Assembly (NCBI GenBank): GCA_005503165.1
Contig: SCNT01000043.1
Coordinates: forward strand, 1 to 36,649
Source: Sphingomonadaceae bacterium 3R27E2-A
GTDB taxonomy: Bacteria; Pseudomonadota; Alphaproteobacteria; Sphingomonadales; Sphingomonadaceae
DNA length: 36,649 nt
Reading direction: 5' to 3'
This document shows positions 33,716-36,649 of this stretch, piece by piece (position 1 is the first letter of the stretch; each line of letters starts with the position of its first letter). Under the pieces are notes generated by a model that did no database searches, was not told the origin of the DNA, and worked only from the letters and a program-made list of their open reading frames with translations. The position numbers and the translations under genes are program-made.

Positions 33716-34812
33716 CACTGGCCTCCCTTCGGCGCGGGTTCGGTGGCCGGGGGCATCCGGCGCTGGACCTCGGGAAGCGGCAGATAGGGGGTGACCCCGC
33801 GCGCCTCGACGATCGTCTTGTCGACGTTCGACAGCACGCGCTCCATCGTCTCGTAATAGAGGCGCTGGCGCGTCACCCCGGGGGCGAGCTTGTACTGCTC
33901 GTAGATCTTGTCGAACGCCGCGGTCTGGCCCCGCGCGCCTTCGAGCACCTGCGCCTCATAGGCGCGCGCCTCGTTGATTGCCGATTCGCGCTGCTGCTGC
34001 GCAGCGGTCACCGCCTTGAACGCCTCGTCGACCGCGCTCGGCGGGTCGACCTGGCGGATCGCAATGCCCTGGATCAGCACCCCGGCGCGATATTCGTTGA
34101 GCAGCGCCTGCATGCGCTGCTGCACCTGCGCCTCGATGTCGACGCGGCCCGGACCGATCGCCTGGACGAGATCGAAATTGGCGACGGTCGCGCGCATCGA
34201 GGTCTCGGCGACCTCGCGGATCGTCCCCTCGGGATCGGCGAGCTGGAAGAAGAAGAGTTCGGGGTCGCGCACCGACCAGCGCACTTCATAGGCAAGGTCG
34301 ACGAGGCTCTGGTCGCGCGTCAGCACGAAATTCTCTTCAGTCGCATTGGGCGAGCCGATCGCCATGGTGCGGATCGCGCGCACGTCCTCAAGGCGCATCG
34401 TCTCGAACGGCGCGGGGAAAGTCAGTTTGACGCCCGGCCCGACGGTGCGCGAATATTTGCCGAGCTGGACAACAACGCCTTCCTTTTCGGGCGGGACGAT
34501 GTGGAAGGAAGAAAAGACCACCCAGATGGCGACGAGCGCGATGGCGCCCCATTTCCACAATTTCGCCGAATCGCCGAAGTTCAGGCGCCCGCCGCCACCG
34601 CCGGGACCTTCGCCGCCGCCGCCGAAGCTGCCGCGCCCCTTGCGCAGCAGTTCGTCGAGCGCCGAGGGGCCGCGCGGTTTGCGGCCGCGGTTGATGTCGA
34701 CCGGATCGGGGCTGACCCACGGGTTGCGCGGGCCAGGCTTCTTGCCGCCGCCCTCACCGCCGCCGCCCTTCCCGCCGTCGTCGCCCTTGGGGCCCCAGGG
34801 GCTGTTCGCCAT
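33715..34812 (-). CDS. hflK: HflK, SPFH-domain FtsH modulator subunit
   Basis: The start chosen is ATG 34812 (MANSPWGPKGDDGGKGG), giving 365 residues; ATG 34893 adds 27 codons whose third positions are less GC-rich than the gene, and a TATAAAAG box sits near it, so 34812 is preferred. A Gly/Pro-rich N-terminal tail (GGGGEGPGGGGG) precedes one helix (about 86-105) and the SPFH domain: EKEGVVVQLGKYSRTVGPGVKLTFPAPFETM and NFVLTRDQSLVDLAYEVRWSV. A coiled stretch (QQQRESAINEARAYEAQVLEGARGQTAAFD) follows. It partners HflC, whose start overlaps its stop. Confidence 0.92.
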   Translation of the reverse strand: MANSPWGPKGDDGGKGGGGEGGGKKPGPRNPWVSPDPVDINRGRKPRGPSALDELLRKGRGSFGGGGEGPGGGGGRLNFGDSAKLWKWGAIALVAIWVVFSSFHIVPPEKEGVVVQLGKYSRTVGPGVKLTFPAPFETMRLEDVRAIRTMAIGSPNATEENFVLTRDQSLVDLAYEVRWSVRDPELFFFQLADPEGTIREVAETSMRATVANFDLVQAIGPGRVDIEAQVQQRMQALLNEYRAGVLIQGIAIRQVDPPSAVDEAFKAVTAAQQQRESAINEARAYEAQVLEGARGQTAAFDKIYEQYKLAPGVTRQRLYYETMERVLSNVDKTIVEARGVTPYLPLPEVQRRMPPATEPAPKGGQ

Positions 34813-34984
34813 GGCGGTCGCGATCCGGCTCAAAAAATGCCGCACACCCGAAAGGGCGCGGCGTCCCATAACGTCGCTATTCTCGTTGCTCATATCGCTT
34901 TTATAGGGGCGAGCGGCGCGATTAACAGGGGGTGCGCGCGAAAATGGCTGGCAATCGGTTCGCGCGACCCTATCTGCCTCCGGC

Positions 34985-35962
34985 ATGACCGACACCGCTC
35001 CCCTCGCCAGCATCGCCACCGACCTCAGCGGCGGCCGCACCTCGGGCCTCCGCTTCCTCGATGGCGAGGGCACGCTCGCGATCGTCCTCGACGTCACCGG
35101 GCTCGCCGAGGAAGAGCGCAAACCGCTCGAGGAGAAGATCCGCGCCGGGCTGCTCGCGCGCCCGGGGGTCACCAGCGTCCGCGTCGCGATGACCGCGGAG
35201 CGCAAGGGGCTCACGATCATCGCGGTGGGCAGCGGCAAGGGCGGGGTCGGCAAGTCGACCCTCGCCGCGAACCTCGCGGTCGCGCTCCAGCGGCGCGGGG
35301 TCAAGGTCGGGCTGGTCGATGCCGACATATACGGCCCGTCGCAGCCGCGGCTGATGGACAGCGAGGGGGTGAAGCCCGAGGCGCGCGGATCGAAGCTCGC
35401 CCCCGTGCCCAACGCCTATGGCGTGCCGATGCTCTCGACCGGGCAGATCGCCGCGCCCGGCCAGGCGATCGCGTGGCGCGGCCCGATGGCGGGGCGCGCG
35501 CTCGAACAGCTGGTCGATGCGAGCTGGGGCGACATCGACACGCTCGTGGTCGACCTGCCGCCGGGCACCGGCGACGTCCAGCTGACGATGATCCAGAAGC
35601 ACAAGCCCGCGGGCGCGATCATCATCTCGACCCCGCAGGACCTGGCGCTGATGGACGCGACGCGCGCGATCACCTTTTTCGAACAGGCCGACGTGCCGCT
35701 GATCGGCCTCGTCGAGAATATGGCGGGCTACGCCTGCCCGCATTGCGGCGAGACGAGCGATCCGTTCGGCAGCGGCGGCGCCGAGGCCGCAGCGAAGGTG
35801 ATGGGGCTCGATTTTCTCGGCCGGGTGCCCTTGTCGATGGGCATCCGCCTCGCGAGCGACGGCGGTGTGCCGCCCGCCGCCGGAACCGATCCGCAGGGTG
35901 CGCCGTTCCACGCGATAGCGGCGAGAGTCGCCGACTGGCTCGCGGCGCGAAAGGACAGATGA
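34985..35962 (+). CDS. mrp: Mrp/NBP35-type iron-sulfur cluster carrier ATPase
   Basis: A 325-residue protein from ATG at 34985, divergent from hflK. A short N-terminal MIP18-like region (ITDLSGGRTSGLR-type, LDVTGLAEEERKPLEE) is followed by the deviant Walker A GSGKGGVGKSTLAANLAVAL (about 83-92), VDADIYGPSQPRL, VVDLPPGTGDVQLTM and the paired cysteines CPHC (Cys251, Cys254) that hold the bridging 4Fe-4S cluster of a dimer. It carries clusters to apoproteins in the cytosol. The downstream gene overlaps its stop by TGATG. Confidence 0.95.
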   Translation: MTDTAPLASIATDLSGGRTSGLRFLDGEGTLAIVLDVTGLAEEERKPLEEKIRAGLLARPGVTSVRVAMTAERKGLTIIAVGSGKGGVGKSTLAANLAVALQRRGVKVGLVDADIYGPSQPRLMDSEGVKPEARGSKLAPVPNAYGVPMLSTGQIAAPGQAIAWRGPMAGRALEQLVDASWGDIDTLVVDLPPGTGDVQLTMIQKHKPAGAIIISTPQDLALMDATRAITFFEQADVPLIGLVENMAGYACPHCGETSDPFGSGGAEAAAKVMGLDFLGRVPLSMGIRLASDGGVPPAAGTDPQGAPFHAIAARVADWLAARKDR

Positions 35963-36384
35963 TGGCGATCAACGACGACGGCGAAATCCGCGAGCTTCTG
36001 GGCCAGCCGCGCCGCATCGCCGTGGTCGGCGCCTCGCCCAACCCCGCGCGGCCCTCGAATGGCGTGCTCGCCTTCCTGATCGGCCAGGGCCATGACGTGA
36101 TCGCGGTGAACCCCGGCCACGCCGGCACGACGATCCACGGCGCGCCGGTGGTCGCCACCCTCGCCAATGTCGAGCCGCCCGCCGAGATCGTCGACATCTT
36201 TCGCAGCAGCGATGCCGCCGGCGCCGCGGTCGACGAAGCGATCGTGCACGGCGCGAAAGCGGTGTGGCTGCAGATCGGGGTGATCGACGAGTCGGCAGCG
36301 AAGCGTGCCGAGGCCGCAGGGCTGACCGTGGTGATGGACCGCTGCCCCAAGATCGAGATTCCGCGATTGGGGTTGCTGCGTTGA
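35962..36384 (+). CDS. YccU-like CoA-binding protein
   Basis: A 140-residue Rossmann protein. AAGGA at 35951-35955 sits at good distance from ATG 35962, and tandem ATG 35959 is also possible; the start overlaps the mrp stop as TGATG. The fold is seen in RIAVVGASPNPARPSNGVLAFLIGQGHDVIAVNPGH, VDIFRSSDAAGAAVDEAIVHGAKAVWLQIGVIDE and VVMDRCPKIE, the pattern of the CoA-binding domain also found in succinyl-CoA synthetase alpha. The function is unproven; members may sense or bind CoA. Co-translation with mrp is suggested. Confidence 0.9.
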   Translation: MAINDDGEIRELLGQPRRIAVVGASPNPARPSNGVLAFLIGQGHDVIAVNPGHAGTTIHGAPVVATLANVEPPAEIVDIFRSSDAAGAAVDEAIVHGAKAVWLQIGVIDESAAKRAEAAGLTVVMDRCPKIEIPRLGLLR

Positions 36385-36450
36385 TCGGGCGGCGGTCAAC
36401 AGGAGGGGCGAGCCGATATCGGCTTCAGGGTGGGGAGCGGACCTTCCTAA

Positions 36451-36595
36451 ATCCTCCCTGTCGCGCAGCGATGGGGAGGGGGACCACCCGCAGGGTGGTG
36501 GAGGGGCCGAGGCCTTGAGCGTCGGTTTCGGGCCGCTGCCCCTCCCCCACCCCCTCGCGCCGGTCCCCCTCCCCCCGGCTTCGCCGCAGGGGGGG
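36451..36595. repeat. GC-rich hairpin repeat, copy B (same kind as 15787-15920)
   Basis: Begins ATCCTCCCTGTCGCGCAGCG and closes with GGCTTCGCCGCAGGGGGGGT, a near match to copy A at 15787 in both arms, with a different middle. It follows the CoA-binding gene by 67 bases and lies just before the window edge, so it probably separates two transcription units. Confidence 0.75.
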
Positions 36596-36649
36596 TTAAA
36601 CGGCAGCAACCACCCGCAACCCCACGCCACCTGGATTCCGGCGCTGATT
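36596..36649 (-). CDS. Possible C-terminal end of a gene running in from the right edge
   Basis: On the minus strand, 17 codons are open from the window edge to a TAA at 36598-36596, encoding an end that reads NPGGVGLRVVAAV. The position directly after a hairpin repeat, convergent with mrp, is where a gene end is expected. With only 17 codons no family can be named, and chance openness is quite possible in GC-rich DNA. Confidence 0.25.
   Translation of the reverse strand, partial: NQRRNPGGVGLRVVAAV

Noticed and set aside
34813..34893. Longer hflK start at 34893
   Set aside because: The extra 27 codons have lower GC at third positions, contain a palindrome-like TTTCGGG...TTTTTTGAG stretch, and a TATAAAAG box lies right before them; the MANSPWGPKG start better fits HflK proteins. 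Kept as an alternative only.

Overview
The window is a GC-rich (high GC at third codon positions) bacterial chromosome segment, most probably from a Sphingomonadales alphaproteobacterium of the Sphingopyxis/Sphingomonas kind. This rests on the overall gene repertoire (hflK-hflC-degP, etfB-etfA next to sucC, a pabB-pabC fusion, several acyl-CoA enzymes, a phosphotransferase with a DUF6285-like tail) and on GC-rich hairpin repeats of a kind seen between genes in that order. No rRNA, tRNA, CRISPR array or replication origin was seen. The genus is an inference.

Layout. Bases 1-1537 are an accessory scar: the end of an IS3-family element (IS407-like terminus plus the first codons of OrfA), the C-terminal stub of a class V aminotransferase cut by it, about 360 bp of degenerate sequence, and an orphan two-helix membrane protein with less GC-biased codons than the rest. 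From 1538 to 5159 (minus strand) lie a quinone oxidoreductase-like MDR enzyme, an N-acyl-D-amino-acid deacylase-like amidohydrolase and a sterol desaturase/fatty acid hydroxylase family protein. Bases 5253-7568 (plus strand) carry the most unusual locus: a 51-residue protein that is almost only a signal peptide plus a C-terminal sorting-like tail, an exosortase/archaeosortase-family protease with the Cys-Arg-His triad, an overlapping single-helix accessory protein, and an exported methyltransferase-like protein.

From 15724 down to 7552 (minus strand) runs a tightly packed set of genes: a JmjC/cupin_8 oxygenase, an enoyl-CoA hydratase, two envelope proteins, a phosphotransferase, a GRDP-like protein, a TIGR04222-type membrane protein with a Gly/Cys/Ser tail, an acyl-CoA dehydrogenase and a putative lipoprotein. 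Several junctions are ATGA or TGATG overlaps. After a hairpin repeat come a class C-type serine hydrolase, a DUF389 membrane protein, etfA, etfB (with a 22-bp near-perfect operator-like palindrome upstream), a second hairpin repeat and sucC. Next are a small lipoprotein, a class A-fold serine hydrolase, an exported MsrA preceded by a coupled 35-residue membrane protein, an aspartate aminotransferase with a clear terminator, the PabB-PabC fusion and a VasI-like exported protein, all on the minus strand.

The right part holds a plus-strand long-chain acyl-CoA ligase, then minus-strand ogt, a VOC protein, degP, hflC and hflK. Divergently on the plus strand are mrp (Fe-S carrier ATPase) and a YccU-like CoA-binding protein, followed by a second copy of the first hairpin repeat and the window edge.

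How the genes fit together: acyl-CoA ligase, acyl-CoA dehydrogenase, enoyl-CoA hydratase and ETF form a fatty-acid/acyl-CoA oxidation theme whose electrons leave through ETF, and sucC serves the TCA cycle. HflK/HflC/DegP and MsrA handle membrane and periplasmic protein quality. The exosortase locus looks like a self-contained small-protein processing system and is the best candidate for something undescribed.
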